A DNA stretch of 64,000 nt from the NCBI RefSeq assembly GCF_905163445.1, contig NC_053191.1, positions 8,432,001 through 8,496,000 on the forward strand, written 5' to 3'. Source of the DNA: Pararge aegeria. Taxonomy: Eukaryota; Arthropoda; Insecta; Lepidoptera; Nymphalidae. Position numbers and translations under genes: made by a program. Below are positions 34,978 to 47,884 of this stretch, piece after piece. The notes under the pieces are model-generated. The model saw only the letters and a list, made by a program, of their open reading frames with translations, was not told where the DNA came from and did not search any database. Each line of letters begins with the position of its first letter. Within the stretch, counting starts at the first letter, position 1.

Positions 34978-35012
34978 CATACGCAGACGAAGTCGCGAGG
35001 GTCCGCTAGTTT
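34978..35012 (-). repeat. Retrotransposon 3'-end fragment, inverted
   Basis: Minus-strand reading gives actagcggaccctcgcgact and tcgtctgcg, the start of the CTAGCKGACC...CTTCG family. A plus-strand relative is at 39805-39835 (actagctgacccgcgcatct). Confidence 0.5.
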
Positions 35013-36065
35013 TTAAATAACTATATTTATTTTAAAACTCATAATATTATTGAAATTGAAACATTTATATAATTCATTCGCGCATATTCAATATTAAAGT
35101 TTTAAGTTCGTGTTATTTTATTTATTATATATCTTAAATAACTTTATTTTTTATAAAACATAAATTAACTGAGTTTAAAATTTCTTCACTTGCCAAAAAG
35201 ACAAAAAGAGTCAAAGAGTAAAGATCAATCAGTATTTGTTTTTGTGTAGTTTTAACATTGTGTAACCTGACCAAAGCTAGTAAAACCATACATATTAGTA
35301 AACGCAACATCCCGTCACCTTTTGTCGAGTACCTTAAATCTAGAGCAGAATATTTCTAGAGTTACCTATTTTGTTGGGACTTATTTCCTGATTAAAAATG
35401 TGAATTAAGTACAAAACTTCGATTTTAATTTAGTAGCTGTGCCTGTGGTTTAGAGAGTGAAACATTACTAAATGTACAGACGGTTCCCCGGGAGTTCGTC
35501 TGCGTACGTTCTGGTCAGTAAATTTCGCATAAAAAATTTCATTCAATGACCCACCGCTACATCGAGGCTCTCCCTTTGCCCGACTGCTAAGGCTCCTAGG
35601 GTGATGTTGAATAGTATATCTTTTAGGAATTGAGTTATAAAACGAAAACAAAAAATCAAATTCGACTGGTTGTTTAGCGCGTTCCAAGTAATAAAATATT
35701 AAATTAAGAAATAATTATATTAAACAAGAATAACTACAATAGCTTTTTAAACAAGAGTACCTACTTATTACTTACAAAAAAGTCTGCTAGTAAAATAGGG
35801 AACAACAGTTCTTACGGACGTGCAGTGTTGCTAATAGAATCTCATTTCGTGTCTTAATAACACACGGAAAGGGAGAACATTTAGAGCGGAACAGTTTAAA
35901 GATATATGGCCATAAAGTAAACAGCGCGAACAAGAAACTTAAATATTGAAGATGAGCGAATTACATAAGTGTTTGAATTTTAAAAATATTATGAGTTTTA
36001 AGCTGATAACATTTTGATGGCGATTAATAACATAGCTATGCGTACGATATTTGAAGCGTCCTAAT

Positions 36066-36240
36066 TTCTCCATCAGTCCAACCAATCGACGTCCACTGCT
36101 GGACATAGGTCTCTTGTATGGAGTGCCAAAATCCCGTTTGATGTGAGCTGTCAACCTCTTTGGGAGCCTACCGTATACCGTTTACCGATGCGGGGTAGCC
36201 ATTCCAGCACCTTGGGACCTGAACGTCCATCGGTGGACCT
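36066..36240 (-). mobile_element. Non-LTR retrotransposon ORF2 C-terminal remnant
   Basis: The minus strand translates as RSTDGRSGPKVLEWLPRIGK, then, after lesions, matches the conserved tail ending at a Trp near caatcgacgtccactgctgg. The block DGRxGPKVLEWxPR recurs at the C-terminus of lepidopteran LINE reverse transcriptase proteins. Stop codons and indels mark it as dead. Confidence 0.7.
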
Positions 36241-38559
36241 AATATCTTATGCGATAGACTTTATTTGAATTTTAATATATCATTAGAAAACGCTTGACAG
36301 CAATTTTTCATGATGTACAGTGATTATGCAGTCTTAGCTAGAACCGCAATCTTAGTTGGGATATCGATGATCTGACCTTGTTCATACGACGTATTTTTAA
36401 ACCGATGATCCAGGCGTGTATGAGGAAACGCACTGTAAGGTAAGATCAGATCCAAGCCTATTTAGCTCTCGCTGAGAGTGCGAATGAATAACACGAATGT
36501 GAATCAGTCTAAAATAGAACCGCTAACTTTCGAGGAGATGGAATATCGTCCTGGCCTGGATCATATGGCAGTTTTTTAAACCCATGCTCCAGGTTTTTAT
36601 AGGAAACGCACCGGATGCTAAGGATATAGCCCATAGCTTTCCACCAGATCAACACTAAAAAAAAACCGATTGCGTTTACTAAATAACAATAAACAAGCAA
36701 AAACCTGATTTTGCTAAGAAAAATGCAGTTCCTCTCCGTGCCGTAAACAAAACACCGAAGATGGGTTGCTTTCAATTATAACTAAAACAAACAGTAGCCG
36801 CCTGATCGTTTTAAAAACCAAAACAACGCGATGTCGCCTGCATCGGCTAGTTTTGAATAGAACAACCTCCCGACTGCATACCAAAGATTTTGTAACCAGA
36901 ACTTACAATAGTACGAAGAAGCCATTACTTAATGGCTTCCATAATTTAGTAACATTTCTTTAACATTGACCGTTCACTTGCCATCTAGCCCAACGGGTGA
37001 GCAGGCTCCAGTGGTAAGCGAACGCGCGAGTTGCGCGCGCGCAGTGTTGTATAACAGTTGTGAACAGTGACGTGATCTGTGCTTTTTTTGTAAGCGAATG
37101 GAACAGTACTTTTGCTCTCGTTAAGGTAATGCTTTTGTTAATTGTTGATTGTTCAAGTATTGGTGTCACTTCCTGTTTAATGTTAATTGCTGTTTGATGT
37201 CCATTAAAATTTTTCGGTTGCGTTAAGAGAAGTTCATTTCTTAGGCAGGCACAGGTAGTCAGGAACTTTGTAGTTGCAATATGATTTTTAAAAGATAATA
37301 ATTGATATATACATATAACTGACATACTTATTTTATAATCAGCGACACAATTCCTTATATTTTGTTAACATTAATCTATATTTCCATGCTAATATTATGA
37401 ATACGAAAGTGTGTCTGTTTGTTACCATTCGCAACGCACCAATGTTGATGAAATTTTGAAAATATATTATGTGCATCCTGGAGATGTTTTTCCCAAAAAA
37501 ACAAACGGTTCCTGCGGAATTAAAAAATATAATGCAGACTAGTATTTGATACTTTGTTATGAAACAAGGAGCGCGAATGAATATGAAACCTTATAGTCCC
37601 AGAAAATTGCTGAATTTTCTAATGGATCTACACATATTTATTGATATTAGTGAAACCACGAGGCAACGGTGTTTATAATAAAAAAAATAGTGTTTTCAAA
37701 TTATGAACTACTAGGCTGTTTTTACACGCCTGAACCCAAATGATGTTTTTAGGGTTCGTGTATGCATGAGAGTTTATTTAACCATAAATTCTATGTGACT
37801 AAACCGATTTCGATGTATAGGGTATCTTAAGAGTCTGCATCTGTTCTCTATCTCGTTAGACACTAACTGTTTGTTAACTGTATTTAAAAAAAAATGCTAA
37901 GCGGCATTTTCAAATGTGATGGCATTTCAAACCTTTGTGCTATATATTATTTTTTGCAATTTAGTATCCACTCCTTTTATTCACTTATTTAAACAAAAGT
38001 GTGACTTACTATTTTATTTATAATACCTATCTCAAAGTGTCTTCAAACTTTTTACTAAACGTAAGCTCATAAAACTCATATTAAACTACCAAGGCGAGCT
38101 TTTTATTATGAGATGGTGATAAAAAAAGGAAAAACCTGGAAAACAACCTGTAACTTAACTCCTATACATCAATCATCTCACACATCAATCATTTCATAAA
38201 AGTCTCAAAGAAAGAAGTCAAAAGTTTATGTTTTAGGTCTTTCTAGGTCAAGGTTAAGATGCATAGATTATAAATTCACATCACAATACAAGATGTAATT
38301 ATAAAGCCTGGCACGAATTAATCACGACTTTGACCCGTGAAATGATGACATTATCTTTAGGGGAGATATCCATAGTGCATTCGAATAATTTAGTCGGGCC
38401 TAAAATTGTTCGTTTTGAGTTAGCAAATTGGCAGTGTCAACCCCTGTGCCTCCGAGAGCACGTTTAGCCGCCGGTACTGGTTATAATCGATAATTTGTGA
38501 TAATTCTCGTTAAAGCCCGTTAACTTTTAGAAAAAATGAATGTTAAAATGTAAAAGTTG
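36241..38559. other. Mostly unassigned, with a GC-rich patch at 37.0 kb
   Basis: Two loosely similar blocks at about 36390-36450 and 36570-36630 share tttaaaccnatgntccagg and aggaaacgca. The GC-rich patch near 37.0 kb is listed separately. I see no coding exon. Confidence 0.45.
36965..37130 (+). promoter_or_regulatory. CpG-rich candidate promoter or 5' noncoding exon
   Basis: A sharply GC-rich island (gaacgcgcgagttgcgcgcg, then cgcagtg) in AT-rich DNA, followed by cgttaag|gtaatg, a plausible splice donor. GMC D's ATG exon begins at a splice acceptor, so it needs an upstream noncoding exon, and this is the best candidate I see between C and D. The link is inference: the intron would be about 11 kb. 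Confidence 0.3.
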
Positions 38560-38725
38560 ATGTTGGAAAACAGCAACTAGTGAGTTTCTTGCCGGCTTCT
38601 AAGGGTAGAATCTGCCTTCCGAACCGGTGGTAGAGTCACTATAAACAAATAGACTTGACGATTCAAAAGTGCTTAGTGCCTACTTGAAATAACTGAATTT
38701 TGAATTTTTGAATTTTGAAACCTCA
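38560..38725 (+). repeat. Non-LTR retrotransposon 3' end
   Basis: It contains ggaaaacagcaactagtgag, tttcttgccggcttct, ttccgaaccggtggtagagt, aaatagacttgacgattcaa and a tail of repeated attttgaattt. This order is a common lepidopteran LINE terminus. Confidence 0.65.
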
Positions 38726-38738
38726 TTGAAATAGCTTC

Positions 38739-38787
38739 GTAGGTCCCTCTCTTATAGAACAAGCTCTTCTATAAGAGAGGGACCTAC
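38739..38787. repeat. Perfect 21-bp inverted repeat
   Basis: Arms at 38739-38759 and 38767-38787 are exact complements around a 7-base loop (caagctc). Confidence 0.95.
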
Positions 38788-39389
38788 AAGGGGCCAAGCA
38801 AGTGTAAAGGTGTAAAAGTGTTCTAAACGCGGCCGTCTTTTAAAGCTGCTGAAGCTTCTAGCAGAAGCTGTTTTTAAAGGCTTTAACTGTTAGCCTCCTC
38901 AGATGTCAGAGCGTGAAAAAATAGTGAATAACTATTCCAACGTTATTCTACGTGTATTTTTAAGACCCTAAATTTAGACTGTATCGGGACTTAAAAAAAA
39001 AAACTGACCAGTAGCGAGCGTATTATATCATTATACAAGGTGCTAGTATTATATTGATATGAGAATAATTATGCACGGCTGCCGAGGTCAACACAGCATA
39101 ATTTCGTATTGCTCATTTTTTTTAAATAAATACAACAATATGTTAAAAGCGGAACACATTCTTTTTGAAACAGTAATAACTAATGAGTTTTATTCTACTT
39201 CTAAAATAAAGGTCTGCCATATTTTTTTGGTTTACTTAATCATGAGTTTGTTAAAATGTTTGATAAATGAAATGTATTTCTTTTATTTAACCTTAAAGCC
39301 AAGTTAAGTTAAACTACACCATTTTTTCCCGCCTCCTCCTGAATAATTTTCAATCCGAATATCAGAAAAAAAAATGTAGTGATCTTAAT

Positions 39390-39575
39390 AAACTAGCTTT
39401 TCCCGCAGCTTCGGGCGTGTTAATGTAGACTTTGCTACTCTCGATAAAACTTCTTTTCTGAAACTATCCCGGACAACCGGTATGCAAAATTTTATGATGA
39501 TCGATTAAGTGTTTAGGGCTTGAATGCGTAACATAGCAATAAAGTCACATTCACCTTTATAATATTAGTGAGGAT
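39390..39575 (+). repeat. Non-LTR retrotransposon 3'-end fragment
   Basis: It starts aaactagcttttcccgcagc and ends cattcacctttataatatta, matching the end of 9468-9665. A second start (actagctgacccgcgcatct) follows at 39805. Confidence 0.55.
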
Positions 39576-39835
39576 GAAGTAACTCGAACCATATTAAATA
39601 CAAAATTCCATCATTAAAATCAAGCGCTTTTGACTGGTTTATGTGTGAATGTACCTACTTTATGTTCAGAAATAGGTTTGAGGTTTGGAAATACACTGGA
39701 TATATTATTGCAACATCTTAAAATTAGTAAGCAACGATTTCAACATTAATTTTAATACGTTTTTATACATACAACATATTTTCACTTGAAAACTTATTGA
39801 TAAAACTAGCTGACCCGCGCATCTTCGTCTGCACC

Positions 39836-42412
39836 AAATTGTTTTAATATCTTAAAAAAAACCTAGTAACTAATTGCAGCGCTACCTAACAGGAACACCT
39901 GGTAGGTAGGTTTTATTTCCAAACTATGTTATTCGCGGCCGTACGTGTTAGGTGACAGGTGAAATAGAGAGCCAAGGAAAGGGAAGATTGGTGAGAGCTA
40001 AACCGATAAGAGCTTTGCTCTTAGTTAAAGAAGAGAGATGTTGTCATACGATCAATACGCGATACATCTAGTAAAAGACATCAACGAGATTAATTTGTTG
40101 AAAAGTAGCTCTTTAACTAGCACGGTGGGTTTAGTTTCTATATCCGACTCTCCTTCAGTGAAGACACGTATGTTCACAATTGGGATAATGTAGATAAGAA
40201 AAATAATTCATTTATGTATTGAGAACTTTTCAAGCTTTCGGGTTTTAGTTAAAAAACCATATCAGGTTTACCAGTGCGTGTTGGGCCATCAAGGTCGGTG
40301 GCATTCGGAAATTGGTGTGGACTGTCTTGTGTAAGCAAATCACTACTGTTTCTGATTAACTTTGCATTGCCGCAACCTTTAAGTTAATTCATTATGTACC
40401 ACGAATCTTATAAAAATACACGTGCAACAATTATTGTATACGAATAATACCATCGATGCACTGTGTAAATAGGAACATCTATATTGATACATATATGTTT
40501 GAGCCCGCTATTCTGGAGATGGCGTGGTCTTGGAATTTTCGCTCAACGTTGCATTTATATTCGTTTTCATGGAATAGGAAGCTCTCGACACACTTTTCAC
40601 TTAACATCACCAAATGGGTAAAATAACGAGATGACAGTTTGTGGAAAAGTCCTTCATTTTTCAAGTTATACCTATCAACAAAAATTTGTGTTCAAAATAA
40701 AATATAACTTATATCTCACAGTTTTTAAAAGTTTCGCACTGTAAAAGTTTATTCACTTTTAATTATAACTTGCTTTCTTAAGACGAGGTGATTAACTAGC
40801 GAGTTAAAAGCAATCTGCTCCGACTTTACATGGTTTCACTATTCTGCAATATGCGAAAATACCAGTGATTTTTACCTATACCACAAAGCTGTAACGCAGG
40901 CACTTAATGTGGATAAAATAAAATATCCAGAAGCGTTTTCAACTTGAAGGCAACGCCCTTACCACCAGTACAAGTTCAATTCATGGTATATCTACTTTTA
41001 CTTCAAAAATTTCTTTCAGTTAAAATACCTATGATAATTTAGAGTAAAGTAGGATTCATTAACCTACGGCATATCTAATATTTTATAAAATTTCTCATTG
41101 GTAATACTGATATAGATCAGGCTGTTCAGAACAAACTTTCCTTTTCTCAAGCTTCATGACCAAGGCTTTAGGGTGGGTTCAAACTTAGCCGGGCATACAC
41201 CAACCAAAAAAGCTAGTAAGTAGAGCTGATGTAGATGAGTACTATAAATGATGAGTATATAAACCATTTATAAAATTAAACTTAGTGTGCCTTATATATT
41301 AAAATCTCGTAAAAATTTTATTTTACTATTCTCATACCTACCTAGCCTACTATTCTTTTCTTATACCTACGAATGAGAATAGGTCTTAAAGTATATTGCA
41401 TACTGCTAGTTGATTAGAGTGTCACTAAGCAGTTTTTTTTTTAATTGATCATACAACGTGTAATTAAAAAAAGTGCTTAGAGGCACATCACTTGACTTTA
41501 GAGGCAAATTATTTACTGTCTCTTAGACTTATCTGTGAAACCGAAACGCCAATAGTTTTTAGAGTTTTAGAAAAAAAAAACAGATACAGCCCTAACATCA
41601 CATGCACAATTAAAATCAAGTGCCACATTGCATAACAGCTTTTTAAATTGGTAGCTGTCTTTGAAACTTTATAAAATATCAACCTTTCTGGATTTCTAAA
41701 ATTACTAGGGAGTTTGTCATTAGCCTTTTTTTTAATAAGTTTACTTTAAATTTGACAAAAACTGCCAATTCAAATATTTATTTAACATTTCAATTAATTT
41801 GGTTACACCGTACACGTTGTATATAAACGATACGGAGATCGTAAAGTTCATTTTATAACGGTAGGTGATTAGTAGTTATATATAGGTAGGTAGTTTTATT
41901 AATTTCACATGATAAAAAGTACCTGTAGCCCCACTGGGCCTGCTATGTAGCGCCGCTGTCGGTATGATTCAAAATTTGATTATAATATCATATTTAATTT
42001 GGCACAGCTTTTCCGGCCAGGACAACGTCTTTCGAGACCGCTAGTGATAGGATAAAAGTAAGACGAAACAGACTTCCGTGTGTTATGTATAGTAATAATA
42101 GAAGGTGTTTACTGTTGCAACTATTGCACTCATTGCGAGATGCCTTTGCTGCTGATCGTCGAAGAACTCCGTACTTAATCTATTTCCGAATATTTTAATT
42201 ACATCCAACAAGAAGTTATATTAACTTATTGAAGTTAAAAATAAATCGTCGATATCGGTCCTACCTTTGTATGTGTAACTTCACAATAACTGCCCCTTAT
42301 TCACCTAAAATATAGTTACATAAATGTGGACTAGGATTTGCGGCTACAGCCACGTTAATTATAAGTTTCCGTGACATTCCGGTTTACATAGAAAACTTTC
42401 AAAGTTTTTATT
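39836..42412. other. No feature recognised
   Basis: AT-rich DNA without a convincing exon, RNA gene or classified repeat. Small frames here lack recognisable protein features. Confidence 0.45.
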
Positions 42413-42464
42413 AATTAGGTTTGACAAACTGTATAAGTTTTTATACAGTTTGTCAAACCTAATT
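42413..42464. repeat. Perfect 24-bp inverted repeat with a 4-base loop
   Basis: Arms at 42413-42436 and 42441-42464 are exact complements around gttt. Confidence 0.95.
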
Positions 42465-42557
42465 TTAGATGTCCGAATTTGACTAAACATAAATAATCCC
42501 TTCATCTATAGTATTTTTTTTTTAAATAAATAAACAAGAAAATTCTAACAAGGAAAT

Positions 42558-42672
42558 CGTCATCATATCAACCCATTACCGGTCCACTACAGAGTACGGG
42601 TATCCTCCCACAATGAGAAGAAGTTAAGTCCACGCTGGCCACGTGCGGATTAGTGGACTCAGTACAATAATT
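42558..42672 (-). mobile_element. SINE family S2, truncated copy
   Basis: It reads tcatatcaacccattaccgg, then tccactacagagtacgggta, tcccacaatgagaaga and acgtgcggattagtggactc. It is the 3' half of S2, only 60 bp from the complete copy and in the same orientation. Confidence 0.8.
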
Positions 42673-42734
42673 CTTTGGAAACCTGACTCTAAAAATAGGA
42701 AAGCCCGTATCTCCATACTCCCAAATATTGATTC

Positions 42735-43062
42735 ATATCATCATCATATTTTCCACCCCTTTACCGGCCCACTACAGGGCACGGGTCTTCTTCCACAATG
42801 AGAAGGGGTTCAGGCCGTAGTCCACCATGCTGGCCCAGTGCGGATTGATGGACTCACCACACCTTTGAGAACATTACGTAGAACTCACAGGGATGCAGGT
42901 TTCCTCACGATTTTATCCTTCATCCTTTTATCGTTGAAGCAAGTAATATTTTAATTACTTAAAACGCACATAACTTAGAAAAGTTAGAGGCAGAGGCTGT
43001 GATTCGAACTCGGCCCCCAGAAAGTGAAGTCAAGCTCCTACCCACTGGGCTATCACCGCTTC
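42735..43062 (-). mobile_element. SINE family S2, complete tRNA-derived copy
   Basis: On the minus strand it starts GAAGCGGTGATAGCCCAGTG, with an A box (TAGCCCAGTGG) and a B box (GAGTTCGAATC) spaced as in a tRNA-type RNA polymerase III promoter. The body runs through the conserved ctggcccagtgcggatt block and ends in an (ATC)n tail at about 42735. Partial copies are at 8901, 42558 and 57428. Confidence 0.9.
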
Positions 43063-44030
43063 ATTATTGATTACATGATTGAAATAATATCTTTTAATAC
43101 CTGTAAAGAACTAAATAAATTTAATAATAATCAAACAACATAACATGTTTGAACCACATTTTTGAATACTCAGCATAATAATTAACCTACGCATTTGCTG
43201 GTGAACCGATAGATGTTGTAACGCAGCTATTGTATCATATAATTGACTTGAGAGCAACCTTATTCCCACATGATTTGATACAAGTGAAATTAATGGGACA
43301 AAATGCAGAAATACATAATAATAATATAGGTTTTGCGGATGTAGTTTTATGCATTTGAATAAGTTTAAAAAAATTGCCAAATGTTCTCAATATACTTCGC
43401 CAAATTGAAGTGTACAGTGTGCGTCTAAAGCAGACAGAATCAAGTTCATATTGAAAAAAAATTTGGACAAAGAATACGTAATATACGAGTCTAATCAAAA
43501 GGTTTGAAGAAATCGTATATTAATCATAGTTCATCGCCTTACCGCATCGCATACACTCAGTTCAGGGTATTATCTTACTTAATGCATCATTTTTCATGCA
43601 TAACTCCATTATAGTGTAAAAAGCTAGGTCATTGCTAACAAGAACCATTAAACTAACGAAGCATTTGATAAATTTGACGATTGAAAATGTAGATCCTAAC
43701 AAAATACAAATCTAGATTAATTATTTACTTATATATCGGTTTGATGCCTTCCTTTGCAGTCAACTTAACGAGCGTAATCTTGATATCATAGCAACAAATT
43801 TTTTTAACTAGCACAACTAGCAGGTAGTTATTGTAATTCATGTGGCAATTTTGTTTTTATTGAGTGTCACCCACTTTAAAGAACTTGTTTTGTCCTTACA
43901 TAGTTTTTATCGATAAAAATTATGTATATTGTTACTTATTATATTGATATTAAAAAATTTAATACGTAAGTTATCTAATTATGTATACACAAGAAAATGC
44001 TTTTGACCTCCGATGCAAATGGAGGGGTGA
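43063..44030. other. No confident feature
   Basis: A minus-strand frame at 43111-43380 has a helix-rich reading, SSQLYDTIAALQHL, that vaguely resembles the C-terminal region of insect chemoreceptors. An in-frame stop lies just upstream, and no partner exon was found. Confidence 0.3.
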
Positions 44031-44292
44031 TAAATAAATAAATATACTACGACAATACACACATCGCCATCTAGCCCCAAAGTAAGCGTAGCTTGTGTTA
44101 TGGGTACTGTGATTGTTGATAAATATTTTTTTATGAATATAATACACGTAAATCCTTATGATATACAGATAAACACCAAGACACTGAAAAACATTCATGT
44201 TCATCACACAAACACTCTCCAGTTGTGGGAATCGAACCCACGGCCTTGGACTCAGAAAGCTGAGTCGCTGCCCACGGCGCCACTCGGCCGTC
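44031..44292 (-). mobile_element. SINE family S1 (Metulj-like), complete copy
   Basis: The minus strand begins GACGGCCGAGTGGCGCCGTG with a tRNA-like head and a perfect B box (GGTTCGATTCC). The body is GTGTTTATCTGTATAT, then ACCCATAACACAAGCTACGC and TTTGGGGCTAGATGGCGATG. The tail is (TTTA)n. This matches the layout of SINEs known from butterflies (Metulj type); the family name is from memory. Confidence 0.88.
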
Positions 44293-44757
44293 AAACTAGG
44301 ATAGGTAAGATTGACAGTTTGGTTTGCCATTTTGAGAGTTACTACTACTATAGCCGAATAATAGATTTTAAATTTCTATAAAATCCGTATGGTTCTTGAT
44401 TATCGCTTAGCTGTTATGCTATACGCTTAGCGCGATTACTACGTTTTGTAATTATTTGGTCACCCAATTGTAGTTTTTATAAGATTTTCTAATCTGGAAT
44501 GGGGATTGAATGATTTTATGGGTGACTTTAATGCAAGAGTGCACTTTCAGACAGGTGCAAATAAAAAGATATTTATTAGCATAAGGGTGCCTTTCCACCA
44601 GAGCTGTATGATATAGTCAGGTAGTGAGTGAAGTCAACGCTAGGCTACAAAACTATAGATATACATAACTATCTTCGAAGCACGCGGGTGAACACCGCCA
44701 ATTTATTATCTAACTAATCTAACCTAATATTAATAATAAATCGATTTCTAATTTTTG

Positions 44758-44833
44758 GCAATGGCCGAGAATGGAACGCAGGAACTCGTGATCCGTAATT
44801 GAACATACTAACCACTGGACCAACGTGGCAGTG
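44758..44833 (-). mobile_element. tRNA-like head of another SINE (family S4)
   Basis: The minus strand reads GCCACGTTGGTCCAGTGGTT (A-box region), then ATCACGAGTTCCTGCGTTCC (decayed B box). It differs from S1 to S3. The body could not be delimited. Confidence 0.55.
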
Positions 44834-45873
44834 TACAAGTCGGAGCAGTAGAAACTGTAGTAAGCCACTAATTAAGGAAAAGATTTCGTGATCAAATTCG
44901 TTGACTTTTTCAATTAGGAACTTATATACCCTTTCTAACCCCTATCCCCGAATGGATGAACCCATCTTGATTTTGTTTTTTTTATGTGAATTAGTCGTGT
45001 GTGTTCTTAGCTATGTTTGATGTAAATCGGTTCAAAATCGCCAACGGCACATAATGGCGAATTACCTTTTATTTTCACAAATCCTCAATATGGTTTTTAA
45101 ATAAAAGGGCTTCACTAGTAGAATAATGTATTGTTATACGGGGGATTTTTAAATATTTAACCTATCATATCTCAGCTTTAGTGAAAAGGCTGTCATAATG
45201 TTTTAATACGATGGCGCAACGACTCCAATAAGCGGATATGTCAGGGCCATACCTCTTCAGCGTATTTCATCTAAAACTTATCATCACATATTCATCAATT
45301 TATGACGGATGTTGAAAGTGTAAAATCAATCAGACGGCAATTCAAAATAAACTAGGTATGGTTCTTTTATATCAAGAGTTGATGGTTTGTGCAATGCAAT
45401 TAACGAAATACAATAATTAAAATCCACACAATTTCTTTCGTATTTCATAACTTGCGGTTCGGCGAGACATTGTGGCTTCTGGAATTGCATTTGGTGGATT
45501 TACACGGATCATAAATTTCATATTTTTCTAATTCAATTTTAATTGCTACCCGATCTATGTCCACATACGCTTAAAAAATTCAAAAATCAGTATTACTACA
45601 ACGCTACATCGCCACTCTAACAAGTCCGATTCTGTAGGTTGAAGATATATTGATACTGCACAGTAAAATCGATTGTAAAGTAATTACTTGCATATTTTTC
45701 CATTTGTCTATGTCTTGGCCGCGCTTTTTGTAAAACCTACTTAATGGATTCAAACCAAATTCGGCGTGAGTTTATTTGATTCTATGAGGTAGGACATAAG
45801 ATATTTTTTTTCCCAAAACTCTGCACAGTTCCCTAGGGAGAACGGGCCAAAGTTTTTGGCGGTTTAACACCAT

Positions 45874-45981
45874 AACTTCGTCAAATGTTAACCAATTTTA
45901 ATAATTCCGTTTCCACTGGAAAGGTTTAACTTTGTCAAATGTAAACCAATTTTAATAATTCCGTTACCACTGGAAAGGTTA
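45874..45981. repeat. 54-bp tandem duplication
   Basis: Two adjacent copies (45874-45927 and 45928-45981) of a unit containing accaattttaataattccgt and ccactggaaaggtt differ at only a few positions, so the duplication is recent. Confidence 0.9.
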
Positions 45982-46354
45982 AAATTTCGTATTGAGCGGA
46001 TGAATATTTGAAAATAGAGGATACAACTCAAACTCTGCAGACAACACTTCAGTTAAATCCTAATGATACTGAATAAATAAAGTGTCGCGGCATATATTGT
46101 AGAGCTTATCCACTAGAACTGAATAATAAGAATAATAAAATAGAAATTGTCTTGGTTGACGTTCCGCATACGAATCTTGACGTTCCGATATCCACTCTTC
46201 CGTTCCGACACCGGAGCAACTCAAGAGACGTTGACACAATAACGTGCGTAGAGAAGTACATTCCCAAAGTTCTATTTGGCGTGGAGTATAAAGATTGAAG
46301 AAATTTTAAACTACACCATACAGATTCTCCTGTTTTTCGCGGTATATAGCAAAT

Positions 46355-46420
46355 TAAGCTTAATTTTAATAATATATCATGGAATTCCAAAAAGTAATAG
46401 CTTCTATCCAATATCCGAGA
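46355..46420 (+). repeat. Dispersed repeat shared with 55403-55465
   Basis: Both places read taagcttaattttnataata, then tatc and gcttctatccaata in the same order and orientation. Confidence 0.5.
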
Positions 46421-47202
46421 ATAAATATATTATTTCCTCAGGCATTTATTGAAATATGTTTAAAGATGTTGCATCGCTATATTTACTGTCTATATGGTAT
46501 CTGAGGCAGATTTTAAAGCAATATGCTGCATGCTGCGTCCCTTAGTTTACGCGGGTGATAAAGGCAAAGCACAGCTAGTTCCTATATATAAGTATTTATA
46601 CACTTTCTTTTCCTAAGTTGCCACGAGCGAGGGAAGTTATATTAGGCTGAGCCATAGTAAAGCGTGGCTAAAGCTAGAAAAAAATAAAACAGTGAAAGTA
46701 ACTCAAGGTAGATAAGTTCAATGGAGGCTTGGTTTAATTAAGCCTTCAAACGGTCGCGTTGAAGCTATGTAACTTGTTTTGCCAAGACCAATATTTTGTA
46801 TGGACTTTTAGTACCTCGAGACTTCGTCGACGTACCTACAACTTTTGGTATTTAAATTTGTCCCAAATAAAGTTTCATTCTACGACCCACCGCGTTGAAT
46901 CATCCGCCCGTTGCTCGACTATAGGTATGCCTAAGAGTAGAAGCGTGATGGAAATAAAATAACCTGTAGCATATATCAAGAATTAGGCCATCAAATTAAA
47001 AATAAAAATATCAAATCTCAGTGGTACCTAAACACCAATTTTCTACAAACTTTCATCACCTTTGAATCCCTGGGGCTTAACTTGAAAAAAAGGACATTCA
47101 TACAAATTTTCATCCCTTATTTGGCTCCTATGCATGAGAGTACATTAAAAAAATTACTGAAATTCAAATTAACTTTAAACCCCTATTTTCCCTTCTGCAG
47201 CT

Positions 47203-47391
47203 TATGATATTTGCCACTAGCTGGCGTATGAGTCATGAAGCGTAGACTATGTGACATATACTTACAACCAATCCAAATTATTATTTTTAAATAGCGGAAA
47301 CTACACAGACGTCTGACGTAAGCGTTACTTCCGTCAGAAAAAAGATATGAGTTACTCCCTAGACGCGCCTAAAGAAGTTTTACTTAAAAAA
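47203..47391 (+). repeat. Dispersed repeat R5, left copy flanking GMC D
   Basis: About 190 bp whose reverse complement lies at 55896-56088. Shared blocks are tatgatatttgccactagct, ggcgtat, atagcggaaactacacagac and gtaagcgttacttccgtcag. The two copies sit 0.9 kb upstream and 3.6 kb downstream of GMC D, in opposite orientations. Confidence 0.8.
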
Positions 47392-47884
47392 ATATAAATA
47401 GGTACCTACTTATAATTTAAAATGAAATAAAATATACAGCGATACCCTTGTTTTATCAGCCGTGTTCTTAGGATATGTGGCCTTTACATATCCTCGAGTT
47501 TCTTTCCGAAAAGCATTTCATATCGTGTAATAGCGCAAAAACATGTTTGCCTCAATTAAAGCTGACACAATTAAGTGGCCACTTTACTCCCGACTTGTTT
47601 TTGCGAAAAAAATCTTGATGATATTTAGATTGTAATCAGCGTATGTCTAAACTCAGACCCATATCTTGTATAGTCGAGTTGTTGTAGTTTATATTTCAAT
47701 TCATACAGTAGTTTCAGAGTGATGCCGCCATGATACAGACAGACATACAGACATAGTATCGATTATAGAATGCCCTCCAAAAAATGATTTTATTAAATAT
47801 TTTCAATGTACAAAACTTGCGACTTGTTACAGTTTTATTATAAGTTAGTTAGTAAGATAGTTATAGTTATAAGTATATGGACAC

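Larger units (their letters stand above)
28833..36065. other. Gene-free, repeat-rich part of the cluster
   Basis: I see no GMC or other recognisable exon. It contains retrotransposon 3' ends, two S3 SINEs, microsatellites and inverted repeats, listed separately. Small frames such as 30821-31087 fall inside repeats. Confidence 0.55.

Noticed and set aside
36960..37325. 121-codon minus-strand frame
   Set aside because: It spans the CpG patch, where stops are rare; the sequence has no domain and no supporting context.
43111..43380. Possible odorant-receptor C-terminus on the minus strand
   Set aside because: The resemblance rests on a vague helix pattern, the frame has no ATG, an in-frame stop lies just upstream, and no other receptor exon was found.
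42735..44292. tRNA genes on the minus strand, suggested by A and B boxes
   Set aside because: The tRNA-like heads continue into SINE bodies with repeat tails and recur elsewhere in the window, and no cloverleaf acceptor stem closes.
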